A stretch of 24,732 nt of DNA from Clostridiales bacterium (GTDB lineage Bacteria > Bacillota > Clostridia > Lachnospirales > Lachnospiraceae), in NCBI GenBank assembly GCA_018366495.1, contig JAGZHZ010000034.1, forward strand, positions 1-24,732. The letters run 5' to 3'. How positions within the stretch are numbered: position 1 is the stretch's first letter; each line of letters starts with the position of its first letter. Under the pieces are notes generated by a model that saw only the letters and a program-made list of their open reading frames with translations, was not told the DNA's origin and did not search any database. Below are positions 17,263 through 24,383 of this stretch, one piece after another. The position numbers and the translations under genes are program-made.

Positions 17263-17295
17263 AGTTTACTATTAAACAGATAGGAGATTGAAAAA

Positions 17296-18684
17296 ATGGA
17301 AAAAACAATGGAAAAAATTGTGGCACTTTCCAAAGCGAGAGGTTTCGTTTATCCGGGATCCGAGATTTATGGAGGTCTGGCAAATACCTGGGATTATGGA
17401 AATCTGGGAGTAGAACTGAAAAACAATGTAAAACAGGCATGGTGGAAAAAGTTTATCACAGAAAATCCTTATAATGTAGGTGTGGACTGTGCAATCCTGA
17501 TGAACCCTCAGACATGGGTTGCTTCCGGACATCTTGGCGGTTTCAGCGATCCTTTGATGGACTGTAAAGAATGTCATGAGAGATTCCGTGCAGATAAATT
17601 GATTGAAGACTTCTGTGAGGAAAAAGGAATCCAGCTGGAGGAATCTGTAGATGCATGGAGCCAGGAAAAAATGAAGAGCTTCATTGAAGAACACAATATT
17701 CCATGTCCTACTTGCGGAAAACATAACTTTACTGATATTCGTCAGTTCAACCTGATGTTTAAGACATTCCAGGGTGTGACAGAGGATGCAAAGAATACGG
17801 TATATTTAAGACCGGAAACAGCACAGGGAATTTTTGTCAACTTTAAAAATGTACAGAGAACATCCAGAAAGAAAATTCCATTTGGTATCGGACAGATCGG
17901 AAAATCTTTCCGAAATGAAATCACACCAGGAAACTTTACATTCCGTACAAGAGAGTTTGAACAGATGGAACTGGAATTTTTCTGCGAGCCGGGAACAGAT
18001 TTAGACTGGTTCCAGTATTGGAGATCTTTCTGCATCAACTGGTTAAAATCTCTCGGAATCAAGGAAGAAGAGATGCGTGCAAGAGACCACTCTCCAGAAG
18101 AACTGTGTTTCTACAGTAAAGGAACAACAGATATTGAATTTTTATTCCCATTCGGATGGGGAGAACTGTGGGGAATTGCAGACAGAACAGATTATGACCT
18201 GACACAGCATCAGAATGTTTCAGGAGAAGATATGTCTTACTTTGACGATGAGAAAAAAGAAAAATATGTTCCATATGTAATTGAACCATCACTTGGAGCA
18301 GACCGTGTTGTGCTGGCGTTTTTATGCGCCGCATATGATGAAGAAGAGCTGGAAGGCGGAGATGTCCGTACAGTGCTTCATTTCCATCCTGCTTTAGCTC
18401 CTGTAAAAATCGGTATTCTTCCGCTTTCAAAGAAACTGAATGAAGGCGCTGAGAAAGTATACTCCATGCTGGCAAAAAAATATAACTGCGAGTTTGACGA
18501 CAGAGGAAACATCGGAAAACGATACAGACGTCAGGATGAAATCGGAACACCATTCTGCGTGACATACGATTTTGAGTCAGAAAACGACGGCGCAGTGACA
18601 GTCCGTGACCGTGATACGATGGAGCAGGTGAGAGTTAAAATCGAGGATCTGGAAAATTATTTTGCAGATAAATTTGAATTTTAA
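17296..18684 (+). CDS. glyS: Glycyl-tRNA synthetase (alpha2 type)
   Basis: Class II aminoacyl-tRNA synthetase of 462 aa that charges tRNA-Gly. It is the single-chain homodimeric type, not the GlyQ/GlyS tetramer. Recognisable parts are RGFVYPGSEIYGG and WDYGNLG near the N-terminus, motif 2 starting FRNEITPGNFTFRTREFEQ (205 onward), motif 3 SLGADR with D336-R337, and a C-terminal anticodon-binding domain beginning APVKIGILPL (about 375). An insertion with CKECHERF and CPTCGKHNF carries two CxxC-like pairs that may bind zinc. AGGAG lies 9 nt before the ATG. It may be co-transcribed with the upstream lipoprotein, or have its own weak promoter in the 100-nt gap. Confidence 0.96.
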   Translation: MEKTMEKIVALSKARGFVYPGSEIYGGLANTWDYGNLGVELKNNVKQAWWKKFITENPYNVGVDCAILMNPQTWVASGHLGGFSDPLMDCKECHERFRADKLIEDFCEEKGIQLEESVDAWSQEKMKSFIEEHNIPCPTCGKHNFTDIRQFNLMFKTFQGVTEDAKNTVYLRPETAQGIFVNFKNVQRTSRKKIPFGIGQIGKSFRNEITPGNFTFRTREFEQMELEFFCEPGTDLDWFQYWRSFCINWLKSLGIKEEEMRARDHSPEELCFYSKGTTDIEFLFPFGWGELWGIADRTDYDLTQHQNVSGEDMSYFDDEKKEKYVPYVIEPSLGADRVVLAFLCAAYDEEELEGGDVRTVLHFHPALAPVKIGILPLSKKLNEGAEKVYSMLAKKYNCEFDDRGNIGKRYRRQDEIGTPFCVTYDFESENDGAVTVRDRDTMEQVRVKIEDLENYFADKFEF

Positions 18685-18717
18685 TTAAAAAGATAAGATT
18701 AACTTAAAAAGACAAGA

Positions 18718-18778
18718 GAGAAAAAACAGTATTTTTCCGCAAAAGAAAAAGGGCGGAACAGATACTGTTTTTTCTTTT
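18718..18778. terminator. Long hairpin terminator after glyS
   Basis: GAAAAAACAGTAT (18720-18732) pairs perfectly with ATACTGTTTTTTC (18762-18774), and an inner TTCCGC/GCGGAA stem (18735-18740 with 18753-18758) caps it. The U-rich 3' arm serves as the run of U residues; the mirrored A-rich arm would allow some termination in the reverse direction. Confidence 0.8.
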
Positions 18779-18909
18779 GCAGAAAAAGTAATAAAAAATA
18801 GAAATAAAAATGAAATTGTAAGAAATGCGTAAAAAATACAAAAAATATAAGATAAAATAGATAAAATAATGAAAAAATATAAGAAGATTGAAAAAGATAG
18901 AAAAAACTA

Positions 18910-18938
18910 TTGTATAAAATGTATATTATTGATATAAT
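18910..18938 (+). promoter_or_regulatory. Promoter of pfp with A-rich upstream tract
   Basis: TTGTAT (18910-18915) and TATAAT (18933-18938) have 17-bp spacing. About 120 bp of nearly pure A/T with repeated A-runs precede it (18785-18909), resembling an extended UP element for a strongly expressed gene. Confidence 0.6.
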
Positions 18939-18981
18939 CATAGACAAGAGATTTGACATAATGAACGGAGGTATTTTAGAA

Positions 18982-20214
18982 ATGAAAGGGAATGTAATTG
19001 TAGGACAATCAGGAGGACCGACAGCGGTAATTAATTCCAGCCTTGCCGGCGTATATAAGACAGCAAAAGACAGAGGTTTTAACAAAGTTTATGGAATGCG
19101 TCACGGAATTCAGGGCTTTCTGGATGAAAATTATGTGGATTTATCAAAATATATCAAAAATAATCTGGACATTGAGCTGCTGAAAAGAACACCATCTGCA
19201 TTCTTGGGTTCTTGCCGTTTTAAATTGCCTGAGATTCATGAAGACAGAGAGATTTATGAAAAAGTTTTCCATATTTTAAATAAATTGGAAGTTGACAGTT
19301 TTATCTATATCGGTGGAAATGACTCCATGGACACAATCAAAAAATTGTCAGATTATGCAGTGCTGACAGGACAGTCACAGAAATTTGTGGGAGTTCCGAA
19401 AACGATTGACAATGATCTTGCGCTGACAGATCATACGCCGGGATATGGATCTGCTGCAAAATATATTGGAACAGCAGTGAAAGAAGTGATCCGTGATGGT
19501 CTTGGACTGAGCTACAAAAAAGATATTGTCACGATCATTGAAATTATGGGAAGAAATGCAGGCTGGCTGACAGGAGCGGCTGCGCTTGCTAAGGGAGAAG
19601 ACTGCGAAGGACCAGATTTAATTTATCTGCCGGAACTGCCGTTCGATGTTGCGAAATTTATGGAGAAGATCCGTGTACTGTTAAAGAAGAAACATTCTGT
19701 TGTAGTAGCAGTTTCCGAGGGAATTAAACTTCCGGACGGACGGTATGTATGTGAACTCTCGGCAGGAAATGGAGATTATGTCGATGCATTTGGACATAAA
19801 CAGCTGACAGGAACAGCAAGCTATCTGGCACATCTTGTGGCAGCTGAGATTGGATGTAAGACAAGAGGTGTGGAGTTAAGCACACTGCAAAGAAGTGCAT
19901 CTCATATCGCATCCCGTGTCGATATCAATGAGGCATTTATGGTGGGCGGTGCAGCTGTAAAGGCAGCAGACGAAGGCGACAGCGGAAAAATGGTAGTAAT
20001 TGATCGTGTATCGGATGATCCGTATCAGTGTGCAACAGGCATCTATGATGTTCATAAAATAGCAAATGATGAAAAACTGGTTCCAAGACAGTGGATCAGC
20101 AAAGACGGTACTTATGTGACAGAGGACTTCTTAGATTATGTAAAACCTTTAATTCAGGGAGATTATCAGCCTGTTATGGTAGATGGTATTCCGCGTCATC
20201 TTGTATTAAAATAG
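18982..20214 (+). CDS. pfp: Pyrophosphate-dependent 6-phosphofructokinase
   Basis: Cytoplasmic glycolytic enzyme of 410 aa that reversibly phosphorylates fructose-6-phosphate using PPi. The phosphoryl-donor loop is GGNDSM (111-116) with D114, where ATP enzymes have glycine, and the catalytic stretch is PKTIDND (139-145) with K140; both mark PPi use. Catalytic D143 and D145 are present, and MGRNAGWL follows. I chose ATG at 18982 because GGAGG lies 10 nt upstream and the protein then begins MKGNVIVGQSGGPT; the 24 additional in-frame codons upstream run through the promoter. It sits directly before ppdK, which makes or consumes PPi, suggesting linked PPi glycolysis. Donor preference is inferred from residues, not measured. 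Confidence 0.93.
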   Translation: MKGNVIVGQSGGPTAVINSSLAGVYKTAKDRGFNKVYGMRHGIQGFLDENYVDLSKYIKNNLDIELLKRTPSAFLGSCRFKLPEIHEDREIYEKVFHILNKLEVDSFIYIGGNDSMDTIKKLSDYAVLTGQSQKFVGVPKTIDNDLALTDHTPGYGSAAKYIGTAVKEVIRDGLGLSYKKDIVTIIEIMGRNAGWLTGAAALAKGEDCEGPDLIYLPELPFDVAKFMEKIRVLLKKKHSVVVAVSEGIKLPDGRYVCELSAGNGDYVDAFGHKQLTGTASYLAHLVAAEIGCKTRGVELSTLQRSASHIASRVDINEAFMVGGAAVKAADEGDSGKMVVIDRVSDDPYQCATGIYDVHKIANDEKLVPRQWISKDGTYVTEDFLDYVKPLIQGDYQPVMVDGIPRHLVLK

Positions 20215-20280
20215 AAAGTAAAAATCAATCTGGTCTTTTTGATGGCAGCTGACTTGAGAAAGAACAGGGAAATGGGGATG

Positions 20281-20332
20281 AAAAAAGAAGTGTTTTTTGA
20301 TGAGGATTTTTCAAAAAGGCGCTTCTTTTTTT
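20281..20332. terminator. Intrinsic terminator between pfp and ppdK
   Basis: AAAAAAGAAGTG (20281-20292) pairs with CGCTTCTTTTTT (20320-20331) with one G/U pair, and an inner TTTTTGA/TCAAAAA stem closes the hairpin. The T-run on the 3' side gives a strong plus-strand terminator, so pfp and ppdK are transcribed separately. Confidence 0.85.
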
Positions 20333-20343
20333 CATAAATTTAC

Positions 20344-20371
20344 TTGACTGAATTAGAATATATGATACAAT
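20344..20371 (+). promoter_or_regulatory. Promoter of ppdK
   Basis: TTGACT (20344-20349) and TACAAT (20366-20371) are spaced by 16 bp. Transcription near 20378 gives a ~100-nt leader with a GTGC/GCAC hairpin near 20378-20393 and a 6-bp ACAGAG/CTCTGT stem (20410-20415 with 20437-20442), ending in AGGAGG (20462-20467). Confidence 0.65.
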
Positions 20372-20478
20372 AAATATGTGCGACCTTTGCACACGTATGA
20401 GATAGTTTTACAGAGTTGTATGATTTTGGTTTGGTGCTCTGTATAACATATAATACATTTTAGGAGGAATGAAGGAAA

Positions 20479-23103
20479 ATGGCAAAATGGGTTTACTTAT
20501 TTAAAGAAGGAAACGCAGATATGAGAAACCTTCTCGGTGGAAAAGGTGCAAACTTAGCCGAGATGACAAACTTAGGATTACCAATTCCACAGGGTTTCAC
20601 AGTTACGACAGAAGCTTGTACAGACTATTATAACAGCGGAAAACAGATTACAGAAGAAATTCAGGAACAGATTTTTGCTGCTTTAGGTGAATTAGAGAAA
20701 ATTCAGGGTAAAAAATTTGGCGATACAGAGGATCCGTTATTAGTATCTGTTCGTTCTGGTGCTAGAGCTTCTATGCCAGGTATGATGGATACCATCCTGA
20801 ACTTAGGTTTGAACGACGTTGCAGTAGAAGGATTTGCAAAGAAAACAGGAAATCCTAGATTTGCATACGATTCTTACAGAAGATTCATCCAGATGTACTC
20901 TGACGTTGTTATGGAAGTGCCGAAGTCTTTCTTTGAAAAAATCATCGATGAATTAAAAGAAGAAAAAGGCGTTAAGTTTGATACAGAACTGACAACAGAT
21001 GACTTAAAAGTATTAGTTGAAAAATTCAAAGCTGTATATAAAAATGCAATGAACGGAGAAGATTTCCCACAGGATCCAAAGGAACAGCTGATGGGAGCTG
21101 TAAAAGCTGTATTCCGTTCATGGGACAACCCACGTGCTATCGTTTACAGACGTATGAATGATATCCCAGGAGATTGGGGAACAGCTGTAAACGTACAGGC
21201 AATGGTATTTGGTAACATGGGAAATACATCCGGTACAGGTGTTGCATTTACTCGTAACCCATCTACTGGAGAAAAAGGAATCTACGGTGAATACCTGATC
21301 AATGCTCAGGGTGAAGACGTAGTTGCAGGTGTTCGTACACCACAGCCAATCTCTAAACTTGCTGAAGATATGCCAGAATGCTACGAAGAGTTCATGGCAA
21401 TCGCTCATAAACTGGAAGACCATTACCGCGATATGCAGGATATGGAATTCACAATCCAGGAAGGTAAATTATACTTCTTACAGACTCGTAACGGAAAGAG
21501 AACAGCTCAGGCTGCATTACAGATCGCTTGTGATTTAGTAGATGAAGGAAGAATCACAAGAGAAGAAGCTGTTTGCCGTATCGAAGCAAAATCTCTTGAT
21601 CAGTTACTGCACCCAACATTTGATGCAGATGCATTAAAAGCAGGCGAAGTAATCGGTTCCGCTCTTCCAGCATCTCCTGGAGCAGCAGCTGGTAAAGTTT
21701 ACTTCACAGCAGAAGAAGCAAAAGAAGCTCACGAAAAAGGAGAAAGAGTTATCCTTGTTCGTCTTGAGACATCCCCAGAAGATATCGAAGGTATGCATGC
21801 TTCAGAAGGTATCCTGACAGTACGCGGTGGTATGACATCTCACGCAGCTGTAGTAGCTCGTGGTATGGGAACATGCTGTGTATCCGGATGCGGCGAGATC
21901 AAGATTAATGAAGAAGCAAAAGTATTTGAACTGGGCGGACATACATTCCATGAAGGAGATTATATTTCCTTAGACGGATCTACAGGTAAGATCTACAAAG
22001 GAGACATTCAGACAAAAGAAGCTTCTATCGGCGGAAACTTCGGAAGAATCATGAGATGGGCAGATAAGTTCAAAACTCTGAAAGTAAGAACAAACGCTGA
22101 TACACCGGCTGATACAGCAAACGCTGTAAAATTAGGTGCAGAAGGTATCGGTCTTTGCCGTACAGAGCATATGTTCTTCAACGAAGACAGAATTCCGAAG
22201 ATCAGAAAGATGATCCTTTCCGATACAGCAGAAGCTAGAGAAGCAGCTCTGAATGAATTAATCCCATTCCAGAAAGCAGACTTCAAAGCTATGTATGAAG
22301 TTCTGGAAGGAAAACCAATGACAGTTCGTTACCTGGATCCACCGTTACATGAGTTCGTTCCAACAGATCCAGAAGATATCAAAGCATTAGCTGATGATAT
22401 GGGACTGACAGTAGAAGACGTTAAGAAACGTTGTGATGAACTTCATGAGTTCAACCCAATGATGGGACACAGAGGATGCCGTCTTGCTGTAACTTATCCA
22501 GAAATCGCTAGAATGCAGACAAGAGCCGTTATGGAAGCAGCAATCGAAGTATCCAGAGAAAAAGGATACCGTATCGTTCCTGAAATCATGATTCCATTAG
22601 TTGGCGAAGTAAAAGAATTAAAATATGTAAAAGATGTAGTTGTTGCTACAGCTGAGCAGGTTAAGAATGAAAAAGGATCTGACATTCAGTATCATATCGG
22701 TACAATGATCGAAATCCCAAGAGCAGCTCTGACAGCAGACAAGATTGCAGAAGAGGCTGAGTTCTTCTCATTCGGTACAAACGACTTGACACAGATGACA
22801 TTCGGATTCTCCCGTGACGACGCTGGTAAATTCCTGGATGCTTACTACAAAGCTAAAATCTATGAATCTGATCCATTCGCAAGATTAGACCAGACAGGTG
22901 TAGGTCAGTTAGTAGAAATGGCAGTTAAGAAAGGACGTGCTACTCGTCCAGGCATCAAACTTGGTATCTGTGGAGAACACGGTGGAGATCCATCTTCTGT
23001 AGAATTCTGCCATAAGATTGGACTGAGCTATGTATCCTGCTCACCATTCCGTGTGCCGATCGCTAGACTGGCAGCAGCTCAGGCAGCATTAAATAACAAA
23101 TAA
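20479..23103 (+). CDS. ppdK: Pyruvate, phosphate dikinase
   Basis: Cytoplasmic enzyme of 874 aa interconverting PEP + AMP + PPi and pyruvate + ATP + Pi. The length and residue numbering match the well-studied Clostridium symbiosum enzyme as I know it: K22 in LLGGKGAN and R92 in SVRSGARASMPG of the nucleotide domain, phospho-carrier H455 in GGMTSHAAVVARG, N768 in FGTNDLTQMTFG and catalytic C831 in CGEHGGDP. The domain order is nucleotide-binding, swivelling phosphohistidine, then PEP/pyruvate barrel. AGGAGG lies 11 nt before the ATG, with a second AAGGA closer. Codon bias is as strong as in nifJ, indicating high expression. Its location after the PPi-type phosphofructokinase suggests PEP-to-pyruvate conversion that uses PPi to yield ATP. 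Only a weak AATAGTA/TACTATT hairpin (23104-23121) follows the stop. Confidence 0.98.
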   Translation: MAKWVYLFKEGNADMRNLLGGKGANLAEMTNLGLPIPQGFTVTTEACTDYYNSGKQITEEIQEQIFAALGELEKIQGKKFGDTEDPLLVSVRSGARASMPGMMDTILNLGLNDVAVEGFAKKTGNPRFAYDSYRRFIQMYSDVVMEVPKSFFEKIIDELKEEKGVKFDTELTTDDLKVLVEKFKAVYKNAMNGEDFPQDPKEQLMGAVKAVFRSWDNPRAIVYRRMNDIPGDWGTAVNVQAMVFGNMGNTSGTGVAFTRNPSTGEKGIYGEYLINAQGEDVVAGVRTPQPISKLAEDMPECYEEFMAIAHKLEDHYRDMQDMEFTIQEGKLYFLQTRNGKRTAQAALQIACDLVDEGRITREEAVCRIEAKSLDQLLHPTFDADALKAGEVIGSALPASPGAAAGKVYFTAEEAKEAHEKGERVILVRLETSPEDIEGMHASEGILTVRGGMTSHAAVVARGMGTCCVSGCGEIKINEEAKVFELGGHTFHEGDYISLDGSTGKIYKGDIQTKEASIGGNFGRIMRWADKFKTLKVRTNADTPADTANAVKLGAEGIGLCRTEHMFFNEDRIPKIRKMILSDTAEAREAALNELIPFQKADFKAMYEVLEGKPMTVRYLDPPLHEFVPTDPEDIKALADDMGLTVEDVKKRCDELHEFNPMMGHRGCRLAVTYPEIARMQTRAVMEAAIEVSREKGYRIVPEIMIPLVGEVKELKYVKDVVVATAEQVKNEKGSDIQYHIGTMIEIPRAALTADKIAEEAEFFSFGTNDLTQMTFGFSRDDAGKFLDAYYKAKIYESDPFARLDQTGVGQLVEMAVKKGRATRPGIKLGICGEHGGDPSSVEFCHKIGLSYVSCSPFRVPIARLAAAQAALNNK

Positions 23104-23185
23104 TAGTATCATACTATTTTATCACAGGGCAAAGGCTTTTATCCAGTTTTAGGGCAAAGTTTTCAGCCAGTAAGTAATATCAAAC

Positions 23186-23248
23186 TCACGTAAAAATGAG
23201 TGCAAAAATAAGTGCAAACTTATAACAAACTCACATATTTTTACGTGA
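23186..23248. repeat. Perfect 12-bp inverted repeat, possible element end or binding site
   Basis: TCACGTAAAAAT (23186-23197) and ATTTTTACGTGA (23237-23248) are exact inverted copies separated by 39 bp. The spacer contains two direct AGTGCAAA copies and a second AAACTCAC matching the sequence at the left arm. The layout resembles recombinase or replication-protein sites, but no recombinase gene is in the window to support that. Confidence 0.6.
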
Positions 23249-23287
23249 ACTGTCCAAGCATAAATTAAGACTCAATGGCTTAATTGT

Positions 23288-23372
23288 AAGACTCTTGGAA
23301 CTTTGGAGAACGACCATAAGAGATGTAAAAGTCTCTTTAGGGAATACCTCTAAAGTTTCAGGAGTCTTTTTT
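23288..23372 (+). ncRNA. Folded RNA element with terminal U-run (candidate terminator or small RNA 3' end)
   Basis: A 17-bp closing stem with two G/U pairs joins 23288-23304 to 23352-23368. Inside are AGAGA/TCTCT and TTTAGG/CCT-TAAA hairpins. Six T follow from 23367. It lies 185 nt downstream of ppdK on the same strand. It could be the actual ppdK terminator or the 3' part of a small RNA; I see no clear dedicated promoter. No known RNA family was recognised. Confidence 0.45.
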
Positions 23373-23483
23373 GTTACACAATTTGCTTGTAAAAACTGCA
23401 AGTGAAATTATTGCTTACAAGTCAATTTGCTTGTACGGTCAAAAGAATGACCTTGTAACTTATAATGAATTTCTTACAACTAA

Positions 23484-23525
23484 CAAAAAAATGGGAACAT
23501 CCTACTGCGAATAGGAAGCTCCCAT
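23484..23525 (-). terminator. Minus-strand terminator of small-protein copy 1
   Basis: ATGGGA (23491-23496) pairs with TCCCAT (23520-23525), with an inner TCCTA/TAGGA stem (23500-23504 with 23512-23516). Read on the minus strand it is followed by seven T, a canonical intrinsic terminator. The loop region shares CTATTCGCA with the terminator of copy 3. Confidence 0.85.
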
Positions 23526-23538
23526 CATTGAAAAAGTA

Positions 23539-23756
23539 TTATTTTATCCTGTTAATAAGTAAAGGATTATACATCAAAATTTCATTAAGAGTTATGGCTT
23601 TGGAAATTTCCATATACTCAAAAAATGAAACAGGACAAAATTCAATAACCTTACCTGATTGACAGGTAATGGTTAGAGAGTTGCTTTCCCAGTTTATTTT
23701 GTCTGAATTAGTGTTGGGTTCGGGCTTGTAAGAACTGGACTTGTAAGAATATTCAT
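23539..23756 (-). pseudogene. KTSC-like small protein, copy 1, out of frame with its start
   Basis: A good ribosome site (GAGGTGA, plus 23761-23767) is followed by ATG at 23756, but that frame stops after 20 codons. The other frame, open from 23760 to the stop at 23539-23541 (73 codons), encodes a domain homologous to the intact copy at 24384-24605: INWESNSLTI, SGKVIEF and PVSFFEY align with SWDSSLLKI, NGEVMVY and NITFTEY. That frame has no ATG, GTG or TTG before the domain. The distance from ATG to domain is one base short of a multiple of three, so a single-base deletion (or a sequencing error) near the N-terminus is the simplest explanation. A strong minus-strand terminator follows, and a -10-like TATAAT lies at plus 23840-23845. 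No function is known. Confidence 0.5.
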
Positions 23757-24042
23757 AATATCACCTCTTTCCTCTGCACAGTATTAATCTGTTATATAAG
23801 TGTTGCAGCCTGTTATTGGTACTAACAGACCACAATATTATTATACGAGAATAGTAGAGAAAAGAGGAACTGATAAATGGTTACAGGGTCTTTTTTGTTA
23901 ATAAACAGGCTAATATAGGCTTGAAACAGGCTTAAACAGGTTATTGGCAGCAGTTTTTGATGATTGGAGAAAGACCTTATTTTAAGGGCTTTCAAGGGTC
24001 TTGATTTACACATAAAATTGACATTTTATGAGGAACAAAAAC

Positions 24043-24133
24043 TCTGATAAGCACATTCTGATAAAGAATAACCTCTGATAATTTGATAATGTGACCGTCT
24101 AATATAGACACGCAACTACAACAGACACGCAAC
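24043..24133. repeat. Short direct repeats: TCTGATAA x3 and GACACGCAAC x2
   Basis: TCTGATAA occurs at 24043-24050, 24057-24064 and 24074-24081 (spacing 14 and 17 bp), with a degenerate TTGATAAT after it. AGACACGCAAC occurs twice with a 17-bp period (about 24106-24116 and 24123-24133). These could be iteron-like protein-binding sites or relics; there is no array long enough for CRISPR. Confidence 0.55.
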
Positions 24134-24170
24134 AAAAAGAAAAGGCTACTCTATTGCAGTAGAGTAACCC
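24132..24170 (-). terminator. Minus-strand terminator of small-protein copy 2
   Basis: GGCTACTCTA (24144-24153) pairs with TAGAGTAACC (24160-24169), one C/A mismatch, loop of 6 nt. Read on the minus strand a T-rich run follows (TTTTCTTTTTG). It is nearly identical to the terminator at 24341-24373, so the two are duplicated. Confidence 0.8.
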
Positions 24171-24187
24171 CTTCAAAGATTAAAACA

Positions 24188-24340
24188 TTACAGAGAAACC
24201 GCACGTTTCTCAATAAGCTTTAACCATTTTGGATTATCTTTTACAAGTAAATAATTTGCAAAGGATACACCAGTAATTTTAGAAACATGACCATTAGAAG
24301 ATGCGACTTCTAAGGTATTATCAGGCTTCCAAGTAATGTA
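24188..24340 (-). pseudogene. KTSC-like small protein, copy 2, 5'-truncated
   Basis: The minus-strand frame ending at 24188-24190 encodes a domain starting YITWKPDNTLEV, then SSNGHV, then GVSFANY, aligning with the intact copy at 24384-24605. Upstream the frame runs straight into the terminator hairpin of copy 3 and reaches a stop at 24377-24379 without any ATG, GTG or TTG, and no ribosome site is visible. About 10-20 N-terminal residues seem missing. The break lies just where the two duplicated terminators stop being identical (after AGCCTTTTCTT), suggesting a deletion between repeats. It keeps its own terminator. Translation from a non-standard start is possible but unsupported. Confidence 0.45.
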
Positions 24341-24373
24341 AGAAAAGGCTACTCTAGTGCGAATAGAGTAACC
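24341..24373 (-). terminator. Minus-strand terminator of small-protein copy 3
   Basis: GGCTACTCTA (24347-24356) pairs with TAGAGTAACC (24364-24373) with one mismatch and a GTGCGAA loop. On the minus strand TTTTCTT follows. It ends 11 nt past the stop codon of the 73-aa gene. Confidence 0.78.
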
Positions 24374-24383
24374 CTTTCAAGAA

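Larger units (their letters stand above)
23104..23538. other. Repeat-rich intergenic region after ppdK
   Basis: No gene with a start and ribosome site is visible in this ~435-nt stretch. It contains two AGGGCAAAG copies (23127-23160), a perfect 12-bp inverted repeat (23186-23248), an AATTAAG/CTTAATT hairpin (23263-23285), a large folded element with U-run (23288-23372), six TTGTAA/TTACAA-like words, a GGTCA/TGACC hairpin near 23437-23452, and the minus-strand terminator at 23484-23525. Its character differs sharply from the rest of the window and it may be the edge of an inserted element. Confidence 0.55.
23761..24187. other. Non-coding stretch between small-protein copies 1 and 2
   Basis: I see no supported gene here. 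Contents: a minus-strand leader for copy 1 with a CTGTTA/TAACAG hairpin (23810-23828); repeated ACAGGCT/AGGCTT words (23905-23935); an AAGACC/GGTCTT hairpin (about 23971-24002); three TCTGATAA copies (24043, 24057, 24074); a 17-nt tandem repeat of AGACACGCAAC (about 24106-24133); and the minus-strand terminator of copy 2 (24132-24170). Confidence 0.6.

Noticed and set aside
17195..17295. T-box riboswitch before glyS
   Set aside because: The gap is too short for a full T-box and the conserved antiterminator sequence and a terminator are both missing.
23465..23662. Plus-strand 65-codon ORF
   Set aside because: It has no ribosome site, runs through a terminator hairpin, and is antisense to the conserved domain of small-protein copy 1.
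23697..23756. 20-codon ORF after the copy 1 ribosome site as a genuine micro-peptide or leader peptide
   Set aside because: Possible, but it consists largely of a repeated LTSP unit and is better explained as the start of the frameshifted small-protein gene; no slippery heptamer for programmed frameshifting was found at its end.
23822..24013. Minus-strand 63-codon ORF
   Set aside because: No ribosome site, no resemblance to the small-protein signature, and it crosses a hairpin and the probable copy 1 promoter.
24043..24133. CRISPR-like array
   Set aside because: Repeats are only 8-11 bp, few and irregularly spaced, with no cas genes nearby.
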